64,000 nucleotides of DNA from Variovorax paradoxus. Lineage in GTDB: Bacteria > Pseudomonadota > Gammaproteobacteria > Burkholderiales > Burkholderiaceae_C. Position numbers and translations under genes: made by a program. The stretch covers positions 4,636,001-4,700,000 of the forward strand of contig NZ_LR743507.1 in assembly GCF_902712855.1 (NCBI RefSeq), read 5' to 3'. Shown in pieces: positions 32,727 to 39,953 of this stretch. The notes beneath the pieces are model-generated. The model saw only the letters and a list, made by a program, of their open reading frames with translations, was not told where the DNA came from and searched no databases. Each line of letters starts with the position of its first letter. The stretch's first letter is position 1.

Positions 32727-32974
32727 GGGTGTTCCTTCTCCGGAATTAGGGAAGGATCGATGGTCGGGAACTGCAGCTCTACGGGTTGCTCGGAAGAGCC
32801 AAACAGCGCCAGACATCCGTAGCCAACAGCGCCGGCAAACAGCACAGCCAGCGAGAACACATGGAACATGCCCGCTTCGGGACCGCCTTGGGGAAAGTCT
32901 CCGAACCAGAGACCAAGGAAACCGGCAGCGCTAAACGCCGCGATGACACCAGCAGCAAATCGATAACTGATCAT
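32723..32974 (-). CDS. Small two-helix membrane protein
   Basis: The 83-residue protein has two hydrophobic segments (ISYRFAAGVIAAFSAAGFLG and VFSLAVLFAGAVGYGCLALF). A hydrophilic C-terminus follows (PTIDPSLIPEKEHP). It is part of a leftward cluster of small membrane proteins. Function unknown. Confidence 0.62.
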   Translation of the reverse strand: MISYRFAAGVIAAFSAAGFLGLWFGDFPQGGPEAGMFHVFSLAVLFAGAVGYGCLALFGSSEQPVELQFPTIDPSLIPEKEHP

Positions 32975-32989
32975 GACGTCAGCCTCCCG

Positions 32990-33406
32990 CTATCGACCAA
33001 CTAATGACGCGATTTCTTTGAGCAGCCAGACCTTCGGAGCAAACCACACAAGCATTGCCGTCGATAGATTTGCAAAGGTCGCGACCCAAAAAAGGACTGC
33101 TCCGATGGATCCAAGCCATGCCGCAGCAATGCGATGGCCGAGCCAGTCACCATTGAAAATACTCCAGATCTCTCTCTTGACGACCGCCTCTTGATTGCCC
33201 CAACCGTATCGCAATGCGATATAGCTGAATGCCGCCGCGGCCATAGCACAGAGCACCAACAACACAAACGAACTGATGCGGCCATAGACCACGTAGCTTT
33301 GCGCGATGTCCGGCAGCTGGGTCATAGCGAAGTCGCCGGCCTTACCAGCCGCCGTCTGGATGCTGCCGAGGATTTCGACCAGCTTCGATTGCAGTTCTTC
33401 TTTCAT
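32990..33406 (-). CDS. Phage membrane protein, two helices
   Basis: The 138-residue protein has an amphipathic N-terminal region (MKEELQSKLVEILGSIQTAA) and two hydrophobic helices (residues ~45-65 and ~98-120). Similar proteins occur in tailed phages of Proteobacteria, but their role is not known to me. It overlaps the Ref-like gene by 4 bp. Confidence 0.65.
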   Translation of the reverse strand: MKEELQSKLVEILGSIQTAAGKAGDFAMTQLPDIAQSYVVYGRISSFVLLVLCAMAAAAFSYIALRYGWGNQEAVVKREIWSIFNGDWLGHRIAAAWLGSIGAVLFWVATFANLSTAMLVWFAPKVWLLKEIASLVGR

Positions 33407-33840
33407 GCCTTCTCTCCTTGCCCCTTAGGCGTGATGTTCAAAAGCTGCAGGGCCTTGTCGAGCATGTCCTGCTCGGTGAAGCCGTAGTGCTTCGGGAAGC
33501 CCTTGGTTCCCAGGCCGTGCACTCCGGTGGCGCCGCGGTGGTGCTCAGGGCATAGAGGGATCAGGGTCATCCAGTCGCCCTTTCCCCAGCCTTGGCCGGC
33601 GCGGCGGTGGTGCAGCTCCACGTCGGGCGTGAACATGTCCAGCGCCATGTCGCAGCACATGCAGCCGAGCTCGACGAGCCGGGACTTGTGCAGTTGCTCG
33701 AGGACGCCGCCTGCAGCGCGCTCGGTCTTCGGGACCGAAACGGGGCTTCCCGTCACGGGCGCGTCATAGGTGCCGCGGCGCTCGACTGGCGCATACAGCG
33801 GCTGCGGCCTGCGGATGTAGGGCTTGCGGGCGAATGTCAT
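33403..33840 (-). CDS. Ref-like (P1 Ref family) HNH nuclease
   Basis: The 145-residue protein has C-x2-C (CMCC) and the motif ELHHRRAGQGWGKGDWMTLI, followed by PLCPEHHRGATGVHGLG. This is the pattern of Ref, the P1 recombination-enhancing HNH nuclease that cuts at RecA-bound displacement loops. It is the last of a set of recombination and nuclease genes. Confidence 0.82.
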   Translation of the reverse strand: MTFARKPYIRRPQPLYAPVERRGTYDAPVTGSPVSVPKTERAAGGVLEQLHKSRLVELGCMCCDMALDMFTPDVELHHRRAGQGWGKGDWMTLIPLCPEHHRGATGVHGLGTKGFPKHYGFTEQDMLDKALQLLNITPKGQGEKA

Positions 33841-34127
33841 GCGATCGCCCCCAGTGCCTTGAGCGCCTGTTCCGGCGTCTCCACCACGAAGAGCGGCATG
33901 TCTTTCCAGACGGCGTGCCAGTCTGTCTGCGCTGCGGTCAGCTTCCGCGCGCTCTTCACCTTACTGCCATCTTTGACCTCCAGCAGCGACAGCTTGCCGC
34001 GGAAGCCGCACAGCAGATCCGGCACACCGTTGCCGACTGCCGCTAGGCTTTGCACCGACACGCCGGCGGCGCGCAGGGCCGAGACGACCTGCGTCTGGTT
34101 GGAGTCGACTTTAGCGGCGCGCCTCAT
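33837..34127 (-). CDS. VRR-NUC-like nuclease
   Basis: From the ATG at 34127 the product is 96 residues. It has GVPDLLCGFRGKLSLLEVKDG (the PD...E-x-K core of VRR-NUC/Holliday-junction-type nucleases) and LTAAQTDWHAVWKD after it. It likely cuts branched DNA during recombination or packaging. It overlaps both neighbours by 4 bp. Confidence 0.85.
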   Translation of the reverse strand: MRRAAKVDSNQTQVVSALRAAGVSVQSLAAVGNGVPDLLCGFRGKLSLLEVKDGSKVKSARKLTAAQTDWHAVWKDMPLFVVETPEQALKALGAIA

Positions 34128-34474
34128 GCTGACTCCCGCTCGTAGAAGAACGTGATCTCGGGCAAAGGCTCCAACTTTGACCCGATGTGCTGAAGTCGAT
34201 GGTATTGCTCCAGTGTGATTACATCGGCGTACTTGGATTGCCCAAGCGCGAGAAAGAGCCTTAGCCATTGCTCACTGCGCTGTCCCTTGGTTGTATTGCA
34301 CGGCTTGCATGCAGCGCGCATGTTCGCGTCTTCATTGGCCCCACCAAGGGAAACGGGGATGATGTGGTCTACCGTAGCTTCGTCATTCGTGAAGAGGCGC
34401 GCGCCGCAATACTGGCACGTCCATTCGTCACGATCCAGCACTCGTGTGCGTTGGAGTTTCTTGGCGAGCTTCAC
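34124..34474 (-). CDS. HNH endonuclease (second)
   Basis: From GTG at 34474 the product is 116 residues. It contains WTCQYCGARL, TVDHIIPVSLGGANEDANMR and ACKPCNTTKGQR, a complete zinc-bound HNH core. The GTG overlaps the stop of ninB by 4 bp (GTGA), which decides the start against longer frames. Confidence 0.87.
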   Translation of the reverse strand: MKLAKKLQRTRVLDRDEWTCQYCGARLFTNDEATVDHIIPVSLGGANEDANMRAACKPCNTTKGQRSEQWLRLFLALGQSKYADVITLEQYHRLQHIGSKLEPLPEITFFYERESA

Positions 34475-34941
34475 GGTGCCTCTCCCCACGACTTCGGCGT
34501 ATGCAGCGTGATGCCGCGCTCGACCGCATAGGCGTTCAGCCACTCGATGAAGGCAGCAGCCAGCCGGACCGTGAAGGTGCGCGACTGCTCGCCCACGGCC
34601 ACGAAGCCAGCATGGTTCAGGGCGGGTAGCAACTTCAGCTCGCCGAACTTTTCCCACTCGGACGACAGCGCCGGATCATCGCGCGTCTCGTGCTTGAAGG
34701 CGTCGATCAGCAGGCGCTTCCAGCTTTCGGCGTCGAGCTTCTTGCCGTGCAGCTGGTCCTGCTTCGCGATGTCGGCAATGATCGCGTGGAAGTGGGCGTT
34801 CTGCCCGTCCCGGCGCGTCTCTTCCTTGAGCACCAGCCGGTAGCGGTGGCCCGCCATCGTCCCAGGCTTGATGGTGTCCCGGAACATGGCGCTCATGGCG
34901 CTATGGGCCTGCTGGGGGTTGATGAGGGCGACGGCGGTCAT
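34471..34941 (-). CDS. ninB: NinB-like recombination mediator (Orf family)
   Basis: From the ATG at 34941 the product is 156 residues. It has KEETRRDGQNAHFHAIIADI, the typical NinB core that follows a basic patch, and FVAVGEQSRTFTVRLAAAFIEWL at the C-terminus. Lambda Orf/NinB binds single-stranded DNA and replaces RecFOR in phage recombination. The start overlaps the upstream stop (ATGA). Confidence 0.88.
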   Translation of the reverse strand: MTAVALINPQQAHSAMSAMFRDTIKPGTMAGHRYRLVLKEETRRDGQNAHFHAIIADIAKQDQLHGKKLDAESWKRLLIDAFKHETRDDPALSSEWEKFGELKLLPALNHAGFVAVGEQSRTFTVRLAAAFIEWLNAYAVERGITLHTPKSWGEAP

Positions 34942-35177
34942 GCCATGCTCCACTGCGACTCGAGGTCGGCCACGGCCAGCGCCTGCGTGTACCCGATGCC
35001 CATCACGAGCCGGCCGTTGAGGACTTGGCGCCGGGCGTGCCAGACTCCGCCGAAGCGGAAAACTTCAACTCCAGCGCCAGCCATTCCGCTTTCTCCCGGC
35101 AGTACAGGGCGCAGTTCGGGTGCGGCCTGGAGTTCCGCGCCAGGTGCTCGAGTTCGCGCTGAAGGTCGGACATTCAT
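34938..35177 (-). CDS. Small hypothetical protein, 79 aa
   Basis: The protein (MNVRPSARTRAPGAELQAAP) has a basic, proline-rich N-terminus, then FRFGGVWHARRQVLNGRLVM. It overlaps the genes on both sides by 4 bp. No family is recognised. Confidence 0.55.
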   Translation of the reverse strand: MNVRPSARTRAPGAELQAAPELRPVLPGESGMAGAGVEVFRFGGVWHARRQVLNGRLVMGIGYTQALAVADLESQWSMA

Positions 35178-35665
35178 CGCGCCCCCAGACCAGCAAAAGG
35201 GCTGGAGTAGTTACGCCGGAAGTGCCCCGCGCGGATCATGTAGACGTAGGCCTTGGTGATCGAATGCTTTTCGGACATCTCCTGCGCAGACAGACCTGAC
35301 GTTCGGATCTCTTCGGCAGCCTCTTCACTTAGCTTGCTGGCACGCCGCTTGCCATTGGCGATCTTGGCGTTCCGCCCAGCCGACGCATGCATACGGTTCG
35401 TGCGCGCCACAAGCTGCGCTCGGGTGCGAGCGATGATGTGAGCGCCCGCTAGGCAGTTGATATGGCCGCAGTCGACAGACGCCACCCGGTCGGGCGGAAA
35501 TGGCTTCTGGTGGGCGTCTTCCCAGACAACGCGGCGCAGCTGGATCTGCTTCTGATTCAGCGTGACCACAGGGCCACGAGTCGTGATCGCGCCGGGCCAC
35601 AGCAGGCAGTCGCCGTTCTCTTCGCAACGCGCGCGGATCTTTTCCATGAGATAGACGCCACTCAT
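35174..35665 (-). CDS. HNH-like protein with C-terminal helix-turn-helix
   Basis: The 163-residue protein has CEENGDCLLWPGAITTRGP, then WEDAHQKPFPPDRVASVDCG, the layout of phage HNH/zinc-ribbon proteins of the homing type. A typical HTH tail follows (SGLSAQEMSEKHSITKAYVY). The second HNH histidine set is not clear, so it may be a degenerate nuclease or a DNA-binding regulator. Confidence 0.62.
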   Translation of the reverse strand: MSGVYLMEKIRARCEENGDCLLWPGAITTRGPVVTLNQKQIQLRRVVWEDAHQKPFPPDRVASVDCGHINCLAGAHIIARTRAQLVARTNRMHASAGRNAKIANGKRRASKLSEEAAEEIRTSGLSAQEMSEKHSITKAYVYMIRAGHFRRNYSSPFAGLGAR

Positions 35666-35877
35666 GCCGACCCCGCCAGTGAAAAGGTCCGAGTGCCGGA
35701 ACAGTCGTAGCCGGCCCGGATATCGCGCGGCACTTTGGCATTGCCGGCGCGGTCGCCGAGATACGCCAGTGCCCAGTTGATGTGATGGCCGGGCACCATG
35801 GGGTCACGCTGGGCTTGGTCAAGTACGTCGTGGGCAGCGTGCGCCCAACGGTCGAGTGATTCGCGGGCGCGGATCAT
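35662..35877 (-). CDS. Small hypothetical protein, 71 aa
   Basis: The start at ATG 35877 overlaps the DnaC stop by 4 bp. The protein (MIRARESLDRWAHAAHDVLD) is helical and soluble. No family is recognised. Confidence 0.58.
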   Translation of the reverse strand: MIRARESLDRWAHAAHDVLDQAQRDPMVPGHHINWALAYLGDRAGNAKVPRDIRAGYDCSGTRTFSLAGSA

Positions 35878-36713
35878 GCGGCTTCCTTTCGGGCCTGCGG
35901 CCGATAGCTGGCCCAATCGAATGGCACCCAGCGCGAAGTTTCGGTCAGGCGGTCAAACGTGCGTTCGCCGATGAACTCCTTAAAACCCTTTTTGTCCTGG
36001 TTCGTCAGGAAGATCGACGGCTTCATGTCGCGGTAGCGACGGTCCAGCACATCGAACAAAATCGTCTGTTCGCCATCCGTGCCGTACTGCACGCCGATCT
36101 CATCCAGCACCAGCAGCGGCACCTCTGCGAACAGGTTGAGCACCTGCTGCTCGCTACGTTCAGAGTCCTTGCGCCAAGTGCCGCGCACGGTGCGGATCAC
36201 GCCCATGCAGGTTGTGTAGAGACCGCAATGCTTCGGCATGAGGGCTTGCAACATGGCGGTCGCAAGGTGGCTCTTACCGGTGCCTGGAAGACCCGAAAAA
36301 ATCAAGCTGTTTCCTCGCTTGGCATTAGCCTCGAAGTCCTGAACGAAGTCGCGGGCGATGCGCAGCGCGGACTGTTGCTCGGGCGTGATGGCGTTGAAGT
36401 TGTCGAGCGTGCGGCCGATAAAGCGCGGCGGAATGGCCGCTTCGCCTATCTGGTACTCGAGTTCACGTCGTGCTGCATCGGCCTTCTTCTGCGCTTCGGC
36501 TTGGCGCTCATTGGCAAGGCGCTTTTCCTCGCAGGCAGGACAAGGTGTCCAGATCTCGCGCCGGCCCATGTAACGGGCGCCGGCTGACTGGTAAGCGCCA
36601 TGGGTGGAACATTCCATTTCCCGGTCGCCGAGCTGCTCGCGCATGGTCACAGGCGTGGTGGCCGTGATGGCCTTGTCGACCGATCGGCCAAACTCTTCAG
36701 ATGAGCGTTCCAT
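35874..36713 (-). CDS. DnaC/IstB-like helicase loader
   Basis: The 279-residue protein has an N-terminal zinc-finger-like C-x2-C region (PCPACEEK), a Walker A (FSGLPGTGKSHLA, ~140-152) and a Walker B (LLVLDEIGVQ). C-terminal sensor residues are in FLTNQDKKGF and RLTE-x3-W. It should load the host DnaB helicase at the phage origin, working with the initiator encoded just upstream. Confidence 0.92.
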   Translation of the reverse strand: MERSSEEFGRSVDKAITATTPVTMREQLGDREMECSTHGAYQSAGARYMGRREIWTPCPACEEKRLANERQAEAQKKADAARRELEYQIGEAAIPPRFIGRTLDNFNAITPEQQSALRIARDFVQDFEANAKRGNSLIFSGLPGTGKSHLATAMLQALMPKHCGLYTTCMGVIRTVRGTWRKDSERSEQQVLNLFAEVPLLVLDEIGVQYGTDGEQTILFDVLDRRYRDMKPSIFLTNQDKKGFKEFIGERTFDRLTETSRWVPFDWASYRPQARKEAA

Positions 36714-37539
36714 CAGCGGTCACTCCTTCGCGGTAATTCATGGTTTGGAATCCGGCGTGCTTCGACGCCATCCGGGGCTTGTTCTTCGGCTCATAGAGGC
36801 CCTGCCAGCTGTTTTCGATTGCGTTGTCGATGACCGTCTCGGGCGCGTAGCCAGCGGCCAAGTGCTCGGCAAGTTTCTTGACCTGCAGCCGGGCCGCGTC
36901 TTCAGTGATCGGCTTGCCACGCTGCTTGCGGTCGCGAGCCCAGCGTTGCCACACATCTCGATCGAGCCAGTCCGGCAACTCAATGAGGGACGCGTCGAAG
37001 CCGCGCGGCTTCTTACTTGCTCCTTCGTTGTTCTTTACTTGTTCCTTAGTTATTCCGTGTCCCGTTTTTGGGACCGTTACTAGGGAAATTTGGGACTGTT
37101 CGTAGGGAAATTCGGTACTGTTTGAATCCGTTTTTGGTACCGGTCCCGTTTCCGGTACTGTTTCGTTAACCATCCCGTTTTCGGCACTGTTCGGCCCAGT
37201 CGGTGCAGCCGCATCTAACGTTTTTCCATCTCCCGAAGCAGTACCGTTTTTGGGACTGTTCAATCGGTAGACGGCGACCTGTCCGGTGTTACCGCGGCGC
37301 TCGCCGGTGTCGACAATGAAACCGGCTTCGCGGAGCCGGCGCATGCCATCGAGCACTGTCTTGCGGTCCTGAGCCGTGAGGTTCACCAGGTGCTGCGTAG
37401 AAGGCCAGCAGGTCATGCTCTCCACGCCCTTCCCGTTGACGCAATGAGCCATGGCGACCAAGACGAACTTGGTGGACGACTTGTCAATGGGGGCCTCGAG
37501 GGCCCACCTTATGGCATCGAAGCTCAGATGCCGCCCCAC
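36697..37539 (-). CDS. Phage replication initiator (lambda O-like, winged-helix)
   Basis: The 280-residue protein has an N-terminal winged-helix DNA-binding domain (STKFVLVAMAHCVNGKG, then STQHLVNLTAQDRKTVLDGM). A low-complexity linker follows that encodes repeats of PKTG/PKNG, then a C-terminal domain (PDWLDRDVWQRWARDRKQRG) suited to contact DnaC or DnaB. The linker DNA carries the iterons listed separately. It overlaps the DnaC gene by 17 bp. Confidence 0.85.
   Translation of the reverse strand: MGRHLSFDAIRWALEAPIDKSSTKFVLVAMAHCVNGKGVESMTCWPSTQHLVNLTAQDRKTVLDGMRRLREAGFIVDTGERRGNTGQVAVYRLNSPKNGTASGDGKTLDAAAPTGPNSAENGMVNETVPETGPVPKTDSNSTEFPYEQSQISLVTVPKTGHGITKEQVKNNEGASKKPRGFDASLIELPDWLDRDVWQRWARDRKQRGKPITEDAARLQVKKLAEHLAAGYAPETVIDNAIENSWQGLYEPKNKPRMASKHAGFQTMNYREGVTADGTLI
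37058..37260. repeat. Iterons within the initiator gene: candidate phage origin
   Basis: About seven imperfect copies of CCGTTTTTGGKACTGTT begin near 37061, 37083, 37105, 37126, 37146, 37174 and 37242. The first six have 20-28-bp spacing. An AT-richer stretch (37013-37056) lies beside them. Iterons plus a neighbouring AT-rich tract inside the initiator gene is the architecture of lambda ori. Confidence 0.75.
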
Positions 37540-37769
37540 ACGAGCGCAGAGCGCTTGTCCGCATCGGCTTGCCCTTGCTCACGGCCAGCGATGCTGATGC
37601 CGTGGCGCTGGATCGACTGAAGCCCCTTGATGCGGGTCTGCGTAGGCACGCGGGAAGGCGAGATGCCGCGCGCACTGGCAACCGTCGGGAATTGCGGCTT
37701 CTGATGCATGAAGTCCGCGGTCTCGTCCATGTCGGCGACCATGGCGTCGGTGAGCGAGTGGTTCATCAC
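37524..37769 (-). CDS. Small hypothetical protein, 81 aa
   Basis: The protein (MMNHSLTDAMVADMDETADF) is acidic at the start and basic later. Its start overlaps the CII-like stop by 4 bp and its end overlaps the initiator start by 16 bp. No family is recognised. Confidence 0.55.
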   Translation of the reverse strand: MMNHSLTDAMVADMDETADFMHQKPQFPTVASARGISPSRVPTQTRIKGLQSIQRHGISIAGREQGQADADKRSALVWGGI

Positions 37770-38257
37770 GCGACCGCCCGCAGTCCAGGCTTCGAGGCCT
37801 CGTGCTTGGCACGGATCTCGTTGAAGGTCTGCATGCTGGTGAAGATGCCTTCAAACAGTTCACGCTGCAGGTTGTTGATGACGTTGTCCGTCAATGCTCC
37901 GTTGGGAGAAGAAGCCGCGGCCGATGCAGCTTGCAGCCACTCGCCCAGTTCCTTGAAGTTGCCGGCCAGGCTAGGTGCCATCTCCGACACGGCACCGACC
38001 TGCAGCGGCATGAGCACGTAGCCGAGCTCGATGGCCATCGCTTGCAGCGGCGCGTGATCGCCCGATTCCCGGCAAATCGTGATGACCTCCTCCGGGCTGC
38101 AGTGCGAACCGTCATCGTTGGGGTTGACCTTGCGGCTCAAGCTGCCATTCGAGATGTGCAGCACCTCTTTCGCCAGCCCCAATGCGCCGTTGGACCCATT
38201 GGGCTTGGTGCTTTGGTATTTGCCGACGGCGGTCTGGAGAAGAGCTTTGATGTTCAC
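37766..38257 (-). CDS. CII-like / CP76-type phage regulatory protein
   Basis: From GTG at 38257 (GGAG upstream) the product is 163 residues. ALGLAKEVLHISNGSLSRKVN and SPEEVITICRESGDHAPLQA match the phage regulatory protein family of the CII/CP76 type, with an N-terminal helix-turn-helix. A helical oligomerisation region follows. Its position after cro suggests control of the lysis-lysogeny choice. Confidence 0.8.
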   Translation of the reverse strand: MNIKALLQTAVGKYQSTKPNGSNGALGLAKEVLHISNGSLSRKVNPNDDGSHCSPEEVITICRESGDHAPLQAMAIELGYVLMPLQVGAVSEMAPSLAGNFKELGEWLQAASAAASSPNGALTDNVINNLQRELFEGIFTSMQTFNEIRAKHEASKPGLRAVA

Positions 38258-38355
38258 TGGGTGTCTCCTGTCAAATCGAGGCGTAAGTTGATGTTTCTTT
38301 GCTGCAGTGCCGCATCCAAAATCGGGGCATGAAACAACAACAGGTCGCGGAAAAA

Positions 38356-38511
38356 TCACTCAGCCTTCAGGCTGTGGCGCAAAGAGGGCACGAGGAAGGC
38401 CAGGGCAACGGCCATGCAGAACAGGCCGCCAGCAAGGCTCTTGTGCTGGATGAACGCCGGCAGAGCGGCGGTGCAGGCTCCGATGAAGCCGAGGGCGAGA
38501 AGGGTGCGCAT
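38356..38511 (-). CDS. Very small two-helix membrane protein, 51 aa
   Basis: An ATG at 38511, three bases after the cro-like stop, opens a 51-residue frame. It has two hydrophobic segments (TLLALGFIGACTAALPAF and GGLFCMAVALAFLVPSL) and stops at 38356. The tight spacing and hydrophobic pattern support a real gene. Its role is unknown. Confidence 0.6.
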   Translation of the reverse strand: MRTLLALGFIGACTAALPAFIQHKSLAGGLFCMAVALAFLVPSLRHSLKAE

Positions 38512-38514
38512 GAG

Positions 38515-38748
38515 TCAGGCCACCTTCGCTCGCGCCAGTTCAGGCCAGATCGCAGCCCAGTCCTTAGGAAAGAGCTTCTTACGCGTGGTGATGCCACGGG
38601 CCTCAGCGATCGGAGCCAAGCGGATCAACTTGTCGTCGGGGATTCGGCCGGACTCTTTCCAGCCAGAAACTGACGGCGCCTTGACGTTGGCGAGCTCGGC
38701 TGTAGCAAACGTACCGCCGAGAGCTTCGATGAGTGCGATGTGGTCCAT
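38515..38748 (-). CDS. Cro-like repressor
   Basis: From the ATG at 38748 the product is 77 residues. Its helix-turn-helix reads GGTFATAELANVKAPSVSGW, with SGRIPDDKLIRLAPI behind it. It diverges from cI and starts 7 bases downstream of a perfect-spacing promoter, so the message looks leaderless. It should bind the three operators between cro and cI. Confidence 0.82.
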   Translation of the reverse strand: MDHIALIEALGGTFATAELANVKAPSVSGWKESGRIPDDKLIRLAPIAEARGITTRKKLFPKDWAAIWPELARAKVA

Positions 38749-38755
38749 GGAGGCA

Positions 38756-38784
38756 ATATTAGGACTCGCTAATGCCGAAGTCAA
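38756..38784 (-). promoter_or_regulatory. Promoter PR for the leftward cro operon
   Basis: On the minus strand TTGACT (38784-38779), 17-bp spacer, TAATAT (38761-38756). The predicted start site lies at or next to the A of the cro ATG. Operator 1 occupies the spacer and part of the -10. Confidence 0.85.
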
Positions 38785-38823
38785 TAGCCAGTCCTAACAT
38801 TCTTCCAATTAGGATTTCCTAAT
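38758..38823. promoter_or_regulatory. Three 16-bp CI/Cro operators at 25-bp spacing
   Basis: O1 38758-38773 (ATTAGGACTCGCTAAT), O2 38783-38798 (AATAGCCAGTCCTAAC) and O3 38808-38823 (ATTAGGATTTCCTAAT). Starts differ by exactly 25 bp. O3 is the most symmetric and covers the cI start codon. The cI promoter elements are weak to see (TAGGAT at 38810-38815 as -10), as expected for a promoter activated by its own repressor. Confidence 0.82.
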
Positions 38824-39499
38824 GCTCTCCGACCGACTCAAGAAGGCCATGGATGCCGCTGGCATCTCTCAGGCAGAACTGGCCCGCGCCTGCGGAGTGA
38901 AGCCGCCTAGCGTGAACGGTTGGCTCAGCGGCAAAGCGAAGTTCCTCAGGGGAGAAAACCTGCTCTCAGCGGCGAAAGCACTGAATGTCTCGCAGCAGTG
39001 GCTTGCGAACGGGATAGGCCCGATGCACGCATCATCTGACGAGCAACGCTCAGAAGAAGTCGACCTGGATCAACACCCTGATTTGGAGCCTGTACGAGTG
39101 GTCAAGCTTCGGCTGCAGGCAGGCGTCAGCGGCTTTCTCGTGGACCTTGACGAATCAGAGGCGGCACCGATCTTTTTCCGGTCCGACTGGTTGCGCCGTC
39201 GGGGCTTGAAGTCTTACAACCTAGTTGCGATCCGCGTTGCAGGCCAGAGCATGGAGCCGACTCTCTTTGCGGATGACGTCGTTGTGGCCAATACTGCGGA
39301 CAAGGAGCCGAAAGATGGCGAAGTCTTCGCAGTCAACTACGAAGGCGAACCCGTCATCAAGCGGATGTCACGCGAGGGAGGGAGTTGGTGGCTCTCGTCT
39401 GACAATCAGGACCAACGGCGGTTCGCCAAGAAGGAATGCACCGGTGACTCCTGCCTTGTCATCGGTCGCATAGTTCATAGGCAAAGTGAGCGAATTTGA
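38822..39499 (+). CDS. CI-like repressor with LexA/S24 peptidase domain
   Basis: The 225-residue protein has an N-terminal helix-turn-helix (SQAELARACGVKPPSVNGWL). An Ala-Gly cleavage site lies in RLQAGVSG (near residue 100), the catalytic Ser in GQSMEPTLF, and the Lys in EPVIKRMSR. It should self-cleave on RecA activation, so DNA damage induces the prophage. The start codon overlaps operator 3 and has no ribosome-binding site, consistent with a leaderless mRNA as for lambda cI. Confidence 0.93.
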   Translation: MLSDRLKKAMDAAGISQAELARACGVKPPSVNGWLSGKAKFLRGENLLSAAKALNVSQQWLANGIGPMHASSDEQRSEEVDLDQHPDLEPVRVVKLRLQAGVSGFLVDLDESEAAPIFFRSDWLRRRGLKSYNLVAIRVAGQSMEPTLFADDVVVANTADKEPKDGEVFAVNYEGEPVIKRMSREGGSWWLSSDNQDQRRFAKKECTGDSCLVIGRIVHRQSERI

Positions 39500-39509
39500 G
39501 GAGGAGACA

Positions 39510-39950
39510 ATGCGCCAATTTTTTGTTCTAGCCGTATGCTTTGCAGTTGTAGGCTGCGTCCAGCCGCTGAACCCCGACAACTCGGTCACCACCACGGCCT
39601 CCTCGCGCCACACATCAGAACAGACATACCGCAACCTCCTTCGCGTCATGAAGGAGTGCTATCCAGACTACCTGACGATCCGATCGAACTATTTTCCTGA
39701 GGCGAAAGAAGGTGAGATCGAGATCTTCGGTGGAAACGAGTTTGGAAACATTCCGGTTGGCACTTGGGCGGTCAAGCCCGCTGCGACTGGGGCAGTCGTG
39801 ACTCAAGTCAGAAGTTGGCGCAACAGTCGACTTGACGCGGTTCTGCCTCAATGGATCGAAGGCGACGCCACGAATTGCCCCTATGGATCTCGGTCCGAGC
39901 CCCGGCCGCCTGGCTCTGAGCTCAATCAGAACAACATGCCGGTGCGGTGA
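39510..39950 (+). CDS. Phage lipoprotein of the cI operon
   Basis: From the ATG at 39510 (GAGGAG upstream) the product is 146 residues. A lipoprotein signal (MRQFFVLAVCFAVVGC) has the lipobox V-V-G-C. A soluble periplasmic part follows with ECYPDYLTIRSNYFPEAKEG and a proline-rich end. It starts 10 bp after cI, so it should be made in the lysogen, as are superinfection-exclusion lipoproteins. No homology to a named exclusion protein is seen. Confidence 0.75.
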   Translation: MRQFFVLAVCFAVVGCVQPLNPDNSVTTTASSRHTSEQTYRNLLRVMKECYPDYLTIRSNYFPEAKEGEIEIFGGNEFGNIPVGTWAVKPAATGAVVTQVRSWRNSRLDAVLPQWIEGDATNCPYGSRSEPRPPGSELNQNNMPVR

Positions 39951-39953
39951 CGC

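Noticed and set aside
34124..34657. Longer HNH protein starting at 34657
   Set aside because: The first 61 codons are an arginine-rich shadow of ninB. The GTG at 34474 overlapping the ninB stop is the better start.
37058..37260. CRISPR-like array
   Set aside because: The repeats are short, imperfect, closely spaced and inside a coding frame, so they fit iterons and not CRISPR. No cas genes are in the window.
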